From Actinomycetes bacterium (GTDB lineage Bacteria > Actinomycetota > Acidimicrobiia > Acidimicrobiales > RAAP-2): a stretch of 9,443 nt of DNA. The translations under genes were made by a program, and so were the position numbers. How positions within the stretch are numbered: the stretch's first letter is position 1; each line of letters begins with the position of its first letter. The notes beneath the pieces are model-generated. The model did not search any database, had not been told where the DNA came from, and worked only from the letters and a program-made list of their open reading frames with translations. Positions 1 to 5,801 of this stretch are shown here, piece after piece. Location of the stretch: NCBI GenBank assembly GCA_021805305.1, contig JAJZFO010000242.1, forward strand, positions 1 to 9,443, in the 5' to 3' direction.

Positions 1-12
1 GATCACCGCCCT

Positions 13-50
13 CGACCGTCGGGCGAGCGAAGCTCGCTGAGCTCTGGTCG
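13..50. terminator. Nested hairpin beyond the NCS1 gene
   Basis: GCGAGC at 23-28 and GCTCGC at 32-37 form a 6-bp stem with a GAA loop. It is enclosed by CGACC at 13-17 paired with GGTCG at 46-50. It lies just beyond the larger hairpin at 52-86, downstream of the minus-strand permease. No T-rich tract follows on either strand, so a role in termination or 3'-end stabilisation is an inference from position and symmetry. Confidence 0.4.
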
Positions 51-51
51 G

Positions 52-86
52 TGAGCGCGTCGCGACCTTGCGCCGCGACGCGCTCA
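52..86 (-). terminator. Perfect 13-bp hairpin after the NCS1 permease stop
   Basis: TGAGCGCGTCGCG at 52-64 and CGCGACGCGCTCA at 74-86 are perfect reverse complements with a 9-base loop. The stem begins five bases beyond the stop codon of the minus-strand permease gene (stop at 92-94). The position and the very stable GC-rich stem suggest an intrinsic-type terminator or an RNA 3'-end barrier. There is no U-tract, which is common for hairpins at gene ends in high-GC actinobacteria. The stem is symmetric, so it could also act on transcripts entering from the left. Confidence 0.65.
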
Positions 87-91
87 GGTGG

Positions 92-1636
92 TCACAGCTG
101 CGGTTCGAGCTCGCGCTGTCGAGCGACCTGTCGTGCGACGTTGCCGGTGGCCTTCTCGAGGATGAAGTAGATCAGCGAGGCCGAGATGATCCCGAAGAAG
201 ACCGACATGTCCGCGCCGCCGAACCACCCGGCGGGACCGCAGGCGGCCTTGGCCGTGCCCGAACAGTAGAACGCGCCAAAATGGTTGGAGAACGGGGTCA
301 TCCAGTGCAGGGGGAAGTTGACCGGCGGCGGTGCCTTGGAGTAGGCGGTCGTGGCCAGGACCAGTCCGACCACGAAGGCGACGATGGCGTTCCAGTTGTA
401 GCCGGTGCGGTTCCAGTAGATGCTGTCCGAGGTCACCTTCTGCATCTCGGCGGCGTTGTAGCGATATTTGCGCATCATCCAGTCGGTGACGTAGATACCA
501 AACCACGGCGCGATCCACACGATGATGACGCCGACGAAATCCTTCATGTAGAGCGAGAAGGAGGAGCCGAAAGTGGCCCAGATCGTGAGGGCGCCGGCGA
601 TGATCGAGTCCATCACCACCGCTTGGTACCGCTTGAGGCGCAGACCCATCGCCTGCACCGACACCCCCGAGGAGTACAGGTCGAGTGAGTTGATGCCGAA
701 GAGTTGCACGATGGCGAAGACCAGGAAGATCACGACGAACCACGAGGGCAGGCCCTTTTGGTGGTACAGCGCCTGGAAGGGATTGGCGCTGTTCCACACC
801 GCGCTATTGGACAAGAAGCTGAACGCGAGCGCCCCCATGATCATCATGGCGATCTCGGGCAGGGCGGTGCCCACGAAGATCCATCCCACCACCGCGCTCT
901 TCTTGGTCTCGCGGGGCAGGTAGCGCGTGTAGTCGTTACCGCACTCGGTCCACCCCAGGCCCGACAGGGCGATGGTGAAGGCGAGGCCCGCGCTGTAGGG
1001 CTCCCAGCCGTGGGCGAAGACCGTGACGCCCCCCGGATGCGCGTGGCGCGCCTCGAAGAAGACGAAGATCACGAAGATCGCGGCGAAGGGGATGATCAGC
1101 GCCCGCAGCACCTTGACCATCGTCGCGTGCCCCAGGTAGGGCATGATCGCCTGGATCGCGGTCGCTACCACGATGAAGACGACCTTGACGGCGCTACTGG
1201 GCTCGAAGCCCGCGTACTGCGACAGGACAATGGCGGCGGCCACGATCAGGATCAGTCCCTCGGTCTCGAAGCCGAGCTGGGTGATCCAGTTGAAGAAGGA
1301 CACGATACGCGAGCCGCGCGTGCCAAAGGCCGCTCGCGACACGGTGAAGGCGGTGGTGCCGGTCTCTTGTCCCTGTAGCGAGGCCACGCCGAGGAGCAAG
1401 AAGGAGAGGTTGCCGATGACGATGATGCTCAGGGCGGTCCAGAAGCTGAATCCGAAGCCCATCAACAAAGCGCCGTAGACGAAGTACTCGACGTTGATGG
1501 CCGAGCCCGCCCACATGGCACCGATGTTGCGCGGCGTCGCCCATCGTTCGCTCTCGGCGATGTAGTCGATGCCGTGGGTCTCGATCTTGAATGCCTCGTC
1601 GCCGATGGAGCCGTCGTGAGACTGCGTGATTGCCAC
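92..1636 (-). CDS. NCS1-family permease (purine/cytosine/allantoin type)
   Basis: This is a 514-residue integral membrane protein with about 12 hydrophobic segments, the usual size for the nucleobase:cation symporter-1 family. Family signs are the N-terminal GIDYIAESERWATPRN stretch (22-37), where helix 1 begins shortly after, DYTRYLP (235-241) in the TM6-TM7 loop, and the helix-8 substrate region around FGINSLDLYSSG (313-324). WIAPWFGIYVTDW (374-386) also fits the family. Such proteins import cytosine, purines, uracil, allantoin, hydantoins or thiamine with sodium or protons; the substrate here cannot be read from the sequence. The start is GTG at 1636, chosen for the strong Shine-Dalgarno sequence AGGGAGGA six bases upstream. 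A roughly 40-residue extracytoplasmic-type loop (about 436-476) carries two cysteines, C458 and C466. The gene stands alone: divergent from the small peptide gene and followed by a strong hairpin. The family is nearly certain, the substrate unknown. Confidence 0.93.
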   Translation of the reverse strand: MAITQSHDGSIGDEAFKIETHGIDYIAESERWATPRNIGAMWAGSAINVEYFVYGALLMGFGFSFWTALSIIVIGNLSFLLLGVASLQGQETGTTAFTVSRAAFGTRGSRIVSFFNWITQLGFETEGLILIVAAAIVLSQYAGFEPSSAVKVVFIVVATAIQAIMPYLGHATMVKVLRALIIPFAAIFVIFVFFEARHAHPGGVTVFAHGWEPYSAGLAFTIALSGLGWTECGNDYTRYLPRETKKSAVVGWIFVGTALPEIAMMIMGALAFSFLSNSAVWNSANPFQALYHQKGLPSWFVVIFLVFAIVQLFGINSLDLYSSGVSVQAMGLRLKRYQAVVMDSIIAGALTIWATFGSSFSLYMKDFVGVIIVWIAPWFGIYVTDWMMRKYRYNAAEMQKVTSDSIYWNRTGYNWNAIVAFVVGLVLATTAYSKAPPPVNFPLHWMTPFSNHFGAFYCSGTAKAACGPAGWFGGADMSVFFGIISASLIYFILEKATGNVARQVARQRELEPQL

Positions 1637-1642
1637 GGGTGG

Positions 1643-1650
1643 TCCTCCCT
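1643..1650 (-). promoter_or_regulatory. Shine-Dalgarno site of the NCS1 permease
   Basis: Read on the minus strand, AGGGAGGA ends six bases before the GTG start at 1636-1634. It is one of only two strong ribosome binding sites among the gene starts in the window and fixes this start. Confidence 0.8.
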
Positions 1651-1772
1651 GGTAGTAGTTGTCGTGGTCCCGACGCCGCGAGGGGCTCGACGTACTGAGA
1701 CAGTCTTACCGAAAACTTATGCGCGACGCCGTCAACTCTGTTAAATCTCCGATTTTTTATTACCGACGATTT

Positions 1773-1792
1773 AGTCCCGTCTTGGGGGGACT
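1773..1792. repeat. Inverted repeat AGTCCC...GGGACT
   Basis: AGTCCC (1773-1778) and GGGACT (1787-1792) are perfect 6-base inverted copies separated by eight bases, midway between two divergent genes. The spacing would suit a dimeric repressor site or a small RNA stem. No regulator gene is adjacent, so the role is open. Confidence 0.35.
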
Positions 1793-1833
1793 TCACCTCG
1801 TGGCGCCAGACTCGAAGGAGTAGATATTTCGTT

Positions 1834-1840
1834 GAAGGAG
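1834..1840 (+). promoter_or_regulatory. Shine-Dalgarno site of the 88-residue peptide gene
   Basis: GAAGGAG ends five bases before the ATG at 1846. An identical GAAGGAG lies 20 bases upstream at 1814-1820 without a usable start codon after it. The strong, well-spaced site is good evidence that the small reading frame is translated. Confidence 0.75.
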
Positions 1841-1845
1841 TCCAC

Positions 1846-2112
1846 ATGTACCGACCCAAGAAGAGGAAGTACGTCCGTCGCATCAGTGCCGCTTCCGTCG
1901 TCGCGGTCGGCGCCGCCGTTGGCCTGGGCTTGACGATCCTGAACCAGAGCGGGGCGAGTAATTCGGCGATCTCGACCTCCGGCGAGGTCACCGCGACCGC
2001 GAAGACCGTGGCCGTCTCGGGCACCTCGGCGAATGCCGCGACGACCCCGGTGTATCACATCGTCGGGCTCAAGAGCCACCCCGACGACGGTGGGGCGAGC
2101 GGCGACAATTAG
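1846..2112 (+). CDS. Small exported or membrane-anchored peptide, unknown function
   Basis: I do not recognise this 88-residue protein. Its N terminus is very basic (RPKKRK and RR within residues 3-12). A hydrophobic, small-residue-rich segment follows at about 13-32, then a Ser/Thr/Ala-rich stretch to about residue 66 and a polar acidic C terminus. This reads as a signal peptide or N-in membrane anchor with a short extracytoplasmic tail. A signal-peptidase site near ANAA (63-66) is conceivable but far from the hydrophobic core, so anchoring is more likely. It has no cysteine and no lipobox. Codons are strongly G/C-ending like the neighbours, and the ATG has a strong GAAGGAG site, so I take it as a genuine gene. 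It is divergent from the NCS1 permease and convergent with the MFS gene, with only 11 bases between the two stop codons. Function unknown. Confidence 0.7.
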   Translation: MYRPKKRKYVRRISAASVVAVGAAVGLGLTILNQSGASNSAISTSGEVTATAKTVAVSGTSANAATTPVYHIVGLKSHPDDGGASGDN

Positions 2113-2123
2113 TGGGTGGCGCC

Positions 2124-3302
2124 TTAGCGGGCCGCAGAGTCCTTGAGCGCGCGGGGCGCGATGCGGCCCTCGACGCTGCGCCAGAAGTACAGCGTCGAGA
2201 TCGCCAGCCCCGAGGACACGACGGCCACGATCGTGAAGGGCAGTGCGCTGTCGATGGTGAAGAGGTACCCCGAGGACACCGCGGCCAGCGCCATTGACGC
2301 CGTGGTGGAGGTGGCGTAGAGGCCCTGGCGCCGCGACAGTTCGCGCGACTGCGCACCCTGGCTGAGCAGTGACGCGATCGAGGGCGAGGACAGGGCCGAA
2401 CCAATGGACTCAAAGGACCCCAGGAAGAGCATCGCGACGTTGTTGTGGATGTGGGGATACGTGGCCAGGAACGCCGCTCCGTTGAGCAGGCCGTAGAGCG
2501 CGGTGAGTCGGCGGTTGAGGTGGTCGGCGATCCATCCGCCGACGCGACTCAGGAGCACCCACGGCAGACAGAACATGGTCCAGCTCAGGCGGATCTGCAG
2601 GGTCGTGGCGTGGTGCGCGTGCATCAACAGGCTCCAGCAGGTCTCGTACACGCCCACCGCCAGACCCACCGCGGCCGCGGCCACCAGGGCGCCGACGAAG
2701 GGCCGGTTCCAGCGCATGGGTGGCAGTGGCGAGGGATCGAACGCCTCGTCACCGAGATTGGTGTGAAACGCCACCACCGCGGCCGCGAGACTGACGACGC
2801 CAGTGATGAAGAAGACCCAGCCGAGGTCGCTGACCGAGGCGACGATGCCGGCCATGGGGCCCACCGCCGCGCCCATCAACTGCGCGGCGAGGATGCGCGA
2901 CACCGCGCTGCCACGTTCGCGCTCGGCGAACAGAGCGGCCACCGCCGACATCGAAGCGACTTCGAGGGCCCCGGCCGAGGAGCCCTGGACCACGCGCGTC
3001 AGGGTGAACCACGAGGCGCTCAACGGCAGCGCGTAGGTCATCGACGCCAGGCCGTAGGCCACCAGGCTCGTGATAAGGACCCGGCGGCGGCCGAACTTGT
3101 CGGCGAGATGGCCGAGGAAATACTGGGTGGCCACGCCCGCGACGAAGAACGCCGCCACGATCAGTCCGATCACGTGGGGTGAGCCCCCGCGGTGTTCGAG
3201 GAACAGCGGTAGCAGTGGCAAGCCCAAGGTGGCCCCCATCCATTGGATGAGCACGATGATCGTTAGGCGATTGAGCGTCTGTTGCGGCGTTGAGACAGGC
3301 AC
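2124..3302 (-). CDS. MFS transporter, DHA1-like (drug/metabolite efflux)
   Basis: This 392-residue polytopic membrane protein has the two-times-six helix pattern of the major facilitator superfamily. The family signature in the helix 2-3 loop is clear: GHLADKFGRRRVL at 64-76 (motif A). The helix 4 region, TRVVQGSSAGALEVASMSA (102-120), fits motif B of 12-helix proton antiporters, with the arginine in place. Its length matches DHA1 multidrug or sugar efflux proteins; the substrate is unknown. The start is GTG at 3302, with no Shine-Dalgarno sequence and a TAGCGT hexamer six bases upstream, suggesting a leaderless mRNA. The CadD-like gene ends 29 bases upstream on the same strand, so the two may be co-transcribed, though MFS seems to have its own promoter. 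Its stop is 11 bases from that of the convergent peptide gene. Transport out of the cell is an inference from the family. Confidence 0.88.
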   Translation of the reverse strand: MPVSTPQQTLNRLTIIVLIQWMGATLGLPLLPLFLEHRGGSPHVIGLIVAAFFVAGVATQYFLGHLADKFGRRRVLITSLVAYGLASMTYALPLSASWFTLTRVVQGSSAGALEVASMSAVAALFAERERGSAVSRILAAQLMGAAVGPMAGIVASVSDLGWVFFITGVVSLAAAVVAFHTNLGDEAFDPSPLPPMRWNRPFVGALVAAAAVGLAVGVYETCWSLLMHAHHATTLQIRLSWTMFCLPWVLLSRVGGWIADHLNRRLTALYGLLNGAAFLATYPHIHNNVAMLFLGSFESIGSALSSPSIASLLSQGAQSRELSRRQGLYATSTTASMALAAVSSGYLFTIDSALPFTIVAVVSSGLAISTLYFWRSVEGRIAPRALKDSAAR

Positions 3303-3308
3303 CTTGCC

Positions 3309-3314
3309 ACGCTA
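3309..3314 (-). promoter_or_regulatory. -10 element (TAGCGT) of a leaderless MFS transcript
   Basis: On the minus strand TAGCGT is followed by six bases and then the GTG start at 3302. Transcription would begin at or next to the start codon. The same TAnnGT hexamer at the same distance precedes four other genes in the window. No clear -35 box is visible. Confidence 0.55.
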
Positions 3315-3331
3315 GTGCCGCCATCACGCCT

Positions 3332-3898
3332 TCACAGAAGGTGGCACTCGAAGAGAATGGCCACTCCCAAAACCACGTAGAGCCACGGGACGAGGTGCGC
3401 GCCACCGCGCTGGGTCCATCGCGCGATGCGAGGGTGTGCCGCCAAGGACCACGCCAGGGCCACGAAGATCGACTGCCACAGGGCGAAGACCACGAGCAGC
3501 TCGACCTCGTGCCCGGCGCCGTTGGCGCGCAGTAGGGGGATCCACACGGCCAGGTTGTCACCGCCCAATGCGATGGTCACGACGAAGGTGGTCACGACGC
3601 CGCGACGCACCGACGCGACGCCCTCGACGTCACGCTGACGCCACTGGTGCCAGGCCAGACCCCACGGGGCGAGGGCCAGGACCGACACCCAGCGCAACGG
3701 CACCACGTCGAGCGAGGTGCCGACGCCGACCGCGAGGCCGGCCAGAACGGCGACGCCCATACTCTGTGACGCGCTGACCACGGCGAAGCGTTCTCGTGGC
3801 GTGAGCGCGAGTTGGGCGGCGAAGGCGAATAGGTTGTCGACCATCGTCGCGAAGAAGGCGAGGGACCCGACGAACAGGAGGACGATCGTCGAGTGCAC
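3332..3898 (-). CDS. CadD-like cadmium-resistance-family membrane transporter
   Basis: This 188-residue membrane protein has about five to six hydrophobic segments. It carries the paired acidic motifs of the CadD family: ATMVDNLFAFAAQL (residues 17-30) and TIALGGDNLAVWIPLL in the second half. The GGDN motif and the C-terminal WLYVVLGVAILFE are typical. CadD proteins confer cadmium resistance in Staphylococcus by export or sequestration; other members are uncharacterised, so metal specificity is not established. I choose GTG at 3898: conserved sequence begins right after it and TAACGT lies seven bases upstream. The frame stays open upstream to 4027, but that extension would run through the divergent promoter region into the ammonia-lyase gene and has no membrane-protein character. 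The MFS gene follows 29 bases downstream. Confidence 0.72.
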   Translation of the reverse strand: MHSTIVLLFVGSLAFFATMVDNLFAFAAQLALTPRERFAVVSASQSMGVAVLAGLAVGVGTSLDVVPLRWVSVLALAPWGLAWHQWRQRDVEGVASVRRGVVTTFVVTIALGGDNLAVWIPLLRANGAGHEVELLVVFALWQSIFVALAWSLAAHPRIARWTQRGGAHLVPWLYVVLGVAILFECHLL

Positions 3899-3905
3899 GG
3901 CCCCG

Positions 3906-3911
3906 ACGTTA
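3906..3911 (-). promoter_or_regulatory. -10 element (TAACGT) of a leaderless CadD-like transcript
   Basis: On the minus strand TAACGT is followed by seven bases and the GTG at 3898. No Shine-Dalgarno sequence fits this start. The element sits 34 bases from the opposing -10 of the ammonia-lyase gene, so the two promoters are back to back within 60 bases. Confidence 0.5.
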
Positions 3912-3945
3912 CCGCTAGGTAGGAATTGGGGCGCGACGCCACGGG

Positions 3946-3951
3946 TAGTGT
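3946..3951 (+). promoter_or_regulatory. -10 element (TAGTGT) of a leaderless ammonia-lyase transcript
   Basis: TAGTGT is followed by seven bases and ATG at 3959. This favours ATG 3959 over the in-frame GTG at 3950, which overlaps the hexamer, and over codons further upstream. No ribosome binding site is visible. Confidence 0.55.
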
Positions 3952-3958
3952 GGTCGAG

Positions 3959-4933
3959 ATGATCCGCCACGTTGTCGCCCCCAACGCCGCTGAACTTGAT
4001 GCCGCCACGCGCGTGATCGCCGAACACTTGGAAGAGACCCCCACGGTGACACTACGACTGCGCGGACGCGCGGTCCTGACCAAACTCGAGAGTCTGCAGA
4101 TCACGGGCTCCTTCAAGATTCGCGGCGCCCTCGCGGCGATTGACGCGGCGTACCGTGACGATCCCCACGGCGCGGTCATCACGTCGTCGGCGGGGAACCA
4201 CGGACTCGGGATCGCGCACGCGGCGGGCCTCTTGCACGTCCCGGCCACCGTCGTGGTGCCCGCCAACGCCTCGGCGGCCAAGGTGAAGAAGCTACGCAAC
4301 TACGACGTCGAACTCATCCAGTTCGGTTCGTCCTACGACGACGCCCAGGCGCACGCCCTCGAACTGGCCGAGACGCGCGGCATCCGTTACATCTCGCCCT
4401 TCAACGACACCAACGTGATCGCGGGTCAAGCCACGGTCTTCGCCGAGATGCTCACCCAGGCCCCCGAGATCGAGCACATCGTGGTTCCGGTGGGCGGCGG
4501 GGGTCTGATTTCGGGCGTGCTGCTCGCTCGCGACGCACTAGGTCGCGGCGACGTCCGCGTCACCGGCGTGCAGCCCGAAGCCAGTGCGGCGATGTACCAC
4601 GTCTTGCGCGGCAGTGCGATGGGCAGTGTGCAACATCGCCCGACCATTGCCGACGGTCTCGCAGGCGGCGGCGACGAAGGCGCCCTGACCAACGAACTCA
4701 TCGCCGAGCACGCGGTGCCGCTGGTCCTCGTCGAGGAGCACCTCATCCGTCAGGGGGTGCGCGAGGCCGCCGAGACCAACGGGTTGGTCCTCGAGGGCTC
4801 CGCCGCGACGCCCTACGCGGCGATCGTGCGAGAACTGGTGGACGACCGCGACTCTCGCATCGGATTCATCGCGAGCGGGCGCAACATCGCGCACGGCTTG
4901 TTGCTCGAACTCCTCACCGAACCCTTGGATTAG
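3959..4933 (+). CDS. Threonine/serine ammonia-lyase (PLP fold type II), no ACT domain
   Basis: This 324-residue enzyme belongs to the tryptophan-synthase-beta-like PLP superfamily. The lysine that binds PLP is K53 in GSFKIRGA, the substrate-carboxylate loop is SSAGNHG (76-82), and the phosphate-binding glycine loop is VGGGGL (178-183). The C-terminal serine that contacts the pyridine nitrogen is in SGRN (307-310). These match catabolic threonine dehydratase, which converts threonine to 2-oxobutyrate and ammonia, often also acting on serine. Length and the lack of a C-terminal ACT domain argue against the isoleucine-feedback-regulated biosynthetic form. Serine racemase and hydroxyaspartate ammonia-lyase share the fold and cannot be excluded. 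ATG 3959 is chosen because a TAGTGT hexamer precedes it at leaderless distance. The gene is divergent from the CadD-like gene; the downstream secreted-protein gene seems to have its own promoter. Confidence 0.9.
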   Translation: MIRHVVAPNAAELDAATRVIAEHLEETPTVTLRLRGRAVLTKLESLQITGSFKIRGALAAIDAAYRDDPHGAVITSSAGNHGLGIAHAAGLLHVPATVVVPANASAAKVKKLRNYDVELIQFGSSYDDAQAHALELAETRGIRYISPFNDTNVIAGQATVFAEMLTQAPEIEHIVVPVGGGGLISGVLLARDALGRGDVRVTGVQPEASAAMYHVLRGSAMGSVQHRPTIADGLAGGGDEGALTNELIAEHAVPLVLVEEHLIRQGVREAAETNGLVLEGSAATPYAAIVRELVDDRDSRIGFIASGRNIAHGLLLELLTEPLD

Positions 4934-4984
4934 CCTCGCGACGCCCCGGGGGTCGTGACGGCCCGGGCACTCAGGAGTGACCGG

Positions 4985-4990
4985 TAGGGT
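4985..4990 (+). promoter_or_regulatory. -10 element (TAGGGT) of a leaderless secreted-protein transcript
   Basis: TAGGGT is followed by six bases (GAGGCG) and ATG at 4997. GAGG lies only two bases from the ATG, too close to work as a ribosome binding site. The hexamer and spacing match the other leaderless starts in the window. Confidence 0.55.
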
Positions 4991-4996
4991 GAGGCG

Positions 4997-5797
4997 ATGA
5001 GTCGTCGTCGTGTGTCCGTGTCCGTGTCGATGTTGGCCGTGGTGGTGACGACGGCGCTGACGATGGGCGTCGCGGTCACGCCGGGGGCGGCGACCACCGG
5101 CGATCGACTGGCGCTGGCGGGACGCGCGCCCACGACGGTCGAACTCGACGTGGCCGTGAAGACGGGCGGGCTGCTCAGCACCTCGGGGGTGCTCTGGCTC
5201 AATGCGGCCACCAATACCTTCAGCGCCCGACTCGACGTCCCTCTCGTGACGTCCTCCACCGAGTTCGATCTCCGTGCGGTGAACAAGGTCATCTACCTCA
5301 CTTCGCCCAACCTGTCCGACGCCTCGGGCCCGGTCTGGTACACGCTCCACGCGTCCTGGCCCGCGCTGAGCGCCTACGCGCACTTCCTGGCCAAGCCCAA
5401 CGCGGCGATCCTGCGATTGCTCGCCAACACCCGGGTGAGCCACCGCGGCACCTCGACGACGTACGAATCGCGGCGTACGCACGTCGCGCTGGGCTCGGTC
5501 GGCGCGGCGAGTCGTGCGCCGTCGTCCTCGGGCACGATCGACGTGCGCGTGACCACCGGGGCCCAGGGCGAATTCACCGGGCTCTGGGCGTCCCTGGCGT
5601 CGGGCGCGGCGACCACCACGGTGTCGATCAACGTCGTCGCGTATAACCGGCCCGTCTCGATCAGCGCCCCCCCCAGGGCGCGCGCCACGACGCCCGCGGG
5701 TCCGTTGCTGCACCAGTTGCTCTCGAGCGGCGCCCTGGGCTCGTTCGTCCTGCCGACGCGGTGGCTCGAGCTCTTGAGCGGCGCGAAACTATCGTGA
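4997..5797 (+). CDS. Secreted protein of unknown function (possible LprG/LolA-like fold)
   Basis: This 266-residue protein begins with a classical signal peptide: RRR at 3-5, a hydrophobic core at about 8-27, and a likely cleavage near PGAA (29-32). It has no lipobox and no cysteine at all, so it is not a lipoprotein. The mature part alternates polar and hydrophobic residues like a beta-rich sheet. The stretch VIYLTSPNL, then VWYTL a few residues later, resembles the LppX/LprAFG-type lipid-binding domain of actinobacteria. That similarity is from pattern only and is weak. The C-terminal part is Ser/Thr/Ala-rich. The start is ATG 4997, set by the signal peptide and the TAGGGT hexamer. The membrane protein gene starts four bases after this stop, so the two are probably functionally linked. 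Exported with fair confidence; function unknown. Confidence 0.8.
   Translation: MSRRRVSVSVSMLAVVVTTALTMGVAVTPGAATTGDRLALAGRAPTTVELDVAVKTGGLLSTSGVLWLNAATNTFSARLDVPLVTSSTEFDLRAVNKVIYLTSPNLSDASGPVWYTLHASWPALSAYAHFLAKPNAAILRLLANTRVSHRGTSTTYESRRTHVALGSVGAASRAPSSSGTIDVRVTTGAQGEFTGLWASLASGAATTTVSINVVAYNRPVSISAPPRARATTPAGPLLHQLLSSGALGSFVLPTRWLELLSGAKLS
5790..5795 (+). promoter_or_regulatory. -10 element (TATCGT) of the membrane protein gene
   Basis: TATCGT lies in the last codons of the secreted-protein gene and shares a base with its stop codon (5795-5797). Six bases then separate it from GTG at 5802. The membrane protein may thus have an internal leaderless promoter besides read-through. A GAGAGG abutting the GTG is too close to act as a ribosome binding site. 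Confidence 0.45.
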
Positions 5798-5801
5798 GAG
5801 G

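Larger units (their letters stand above)
1637..1845. promoter_or_regulatory. Divergent intergenic region between permease and small peptide gene
   Basis: This 209-base spacer must hold the promoters of both divergent genes. It contains the most AT-rich stretch here, about 1736-1775, including six T's at 1753-1758. On the minus strand TTGACG (complement of 1730-1735) resembles a -35 box. The nearest -10-like TAAGAC (complement of 1703-1708) is 21 bases away, too far for a convincing pair. On the plus strand TAGATA (1821-1826) could be a -10 element for the small peptide gene. An inverted repeat lies at 1773-1792. Individual promoter boxes are uncertain. Confidence 0.45.

Noticed and set aside
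68..688. A 206-codon plus-strand frame over the NCS1 gene
   Set aside because: It is antisense to a clear membrane transporter, rich in Arg/Asp/Gly/His, and has no motif. It is a shadow frame.
1703..1735. TTGACG / TAAGAC as a sigma-70 promoter for the NCS1 gene
   Set aside because: The spacer is 21 bases, well over the usual 16-19. It is mentioned only as part of the intergenic region.
2445..3182. A 245-codon plus-strand frame over the MFS gene
   Set aside because: Its composition is typical of an antisense shadow, and the minus strand encodes an obvious MFS protein.
3926..3958. Upstream in-frame starts for the ammonia-lyase (3926, or GTG 3950)
   Set aside because: GTG 3950 overlaps the TAGTGT hexamer, and 3926 lies upstream of it. 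Neither has a ribosome binding site; ATG 3959 fits the leaderless spacing.
3899..4027. N-terminal extension of the CadD-like protein to a start at 4027
   Set aside because: It would overlap the divergent ammonia-lyase coding region by about 70 bases and adds a non-membrane segment. GTG 3898 has a leaderless -10 at the right distance and begins directly at the conserved first helix.
4939..4968. GC-rich palindromes (CGAC...GTCG and GCCCGGGC) after the ammonia-lyase gene as a terminator
   Set aside because: The symmetric parts leave almost no loop, so a stable RNA hairpin is doubtful. I did not call a terminator here.
4538..5713. A 391-codon minus-strand frame across the ammonia-lyase and secreted-protein genes
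   Set aside because: The product is extremely Arg/Gly/His-rich low-complexity sequence without a domain and spans two well-supported genes on the other strand.
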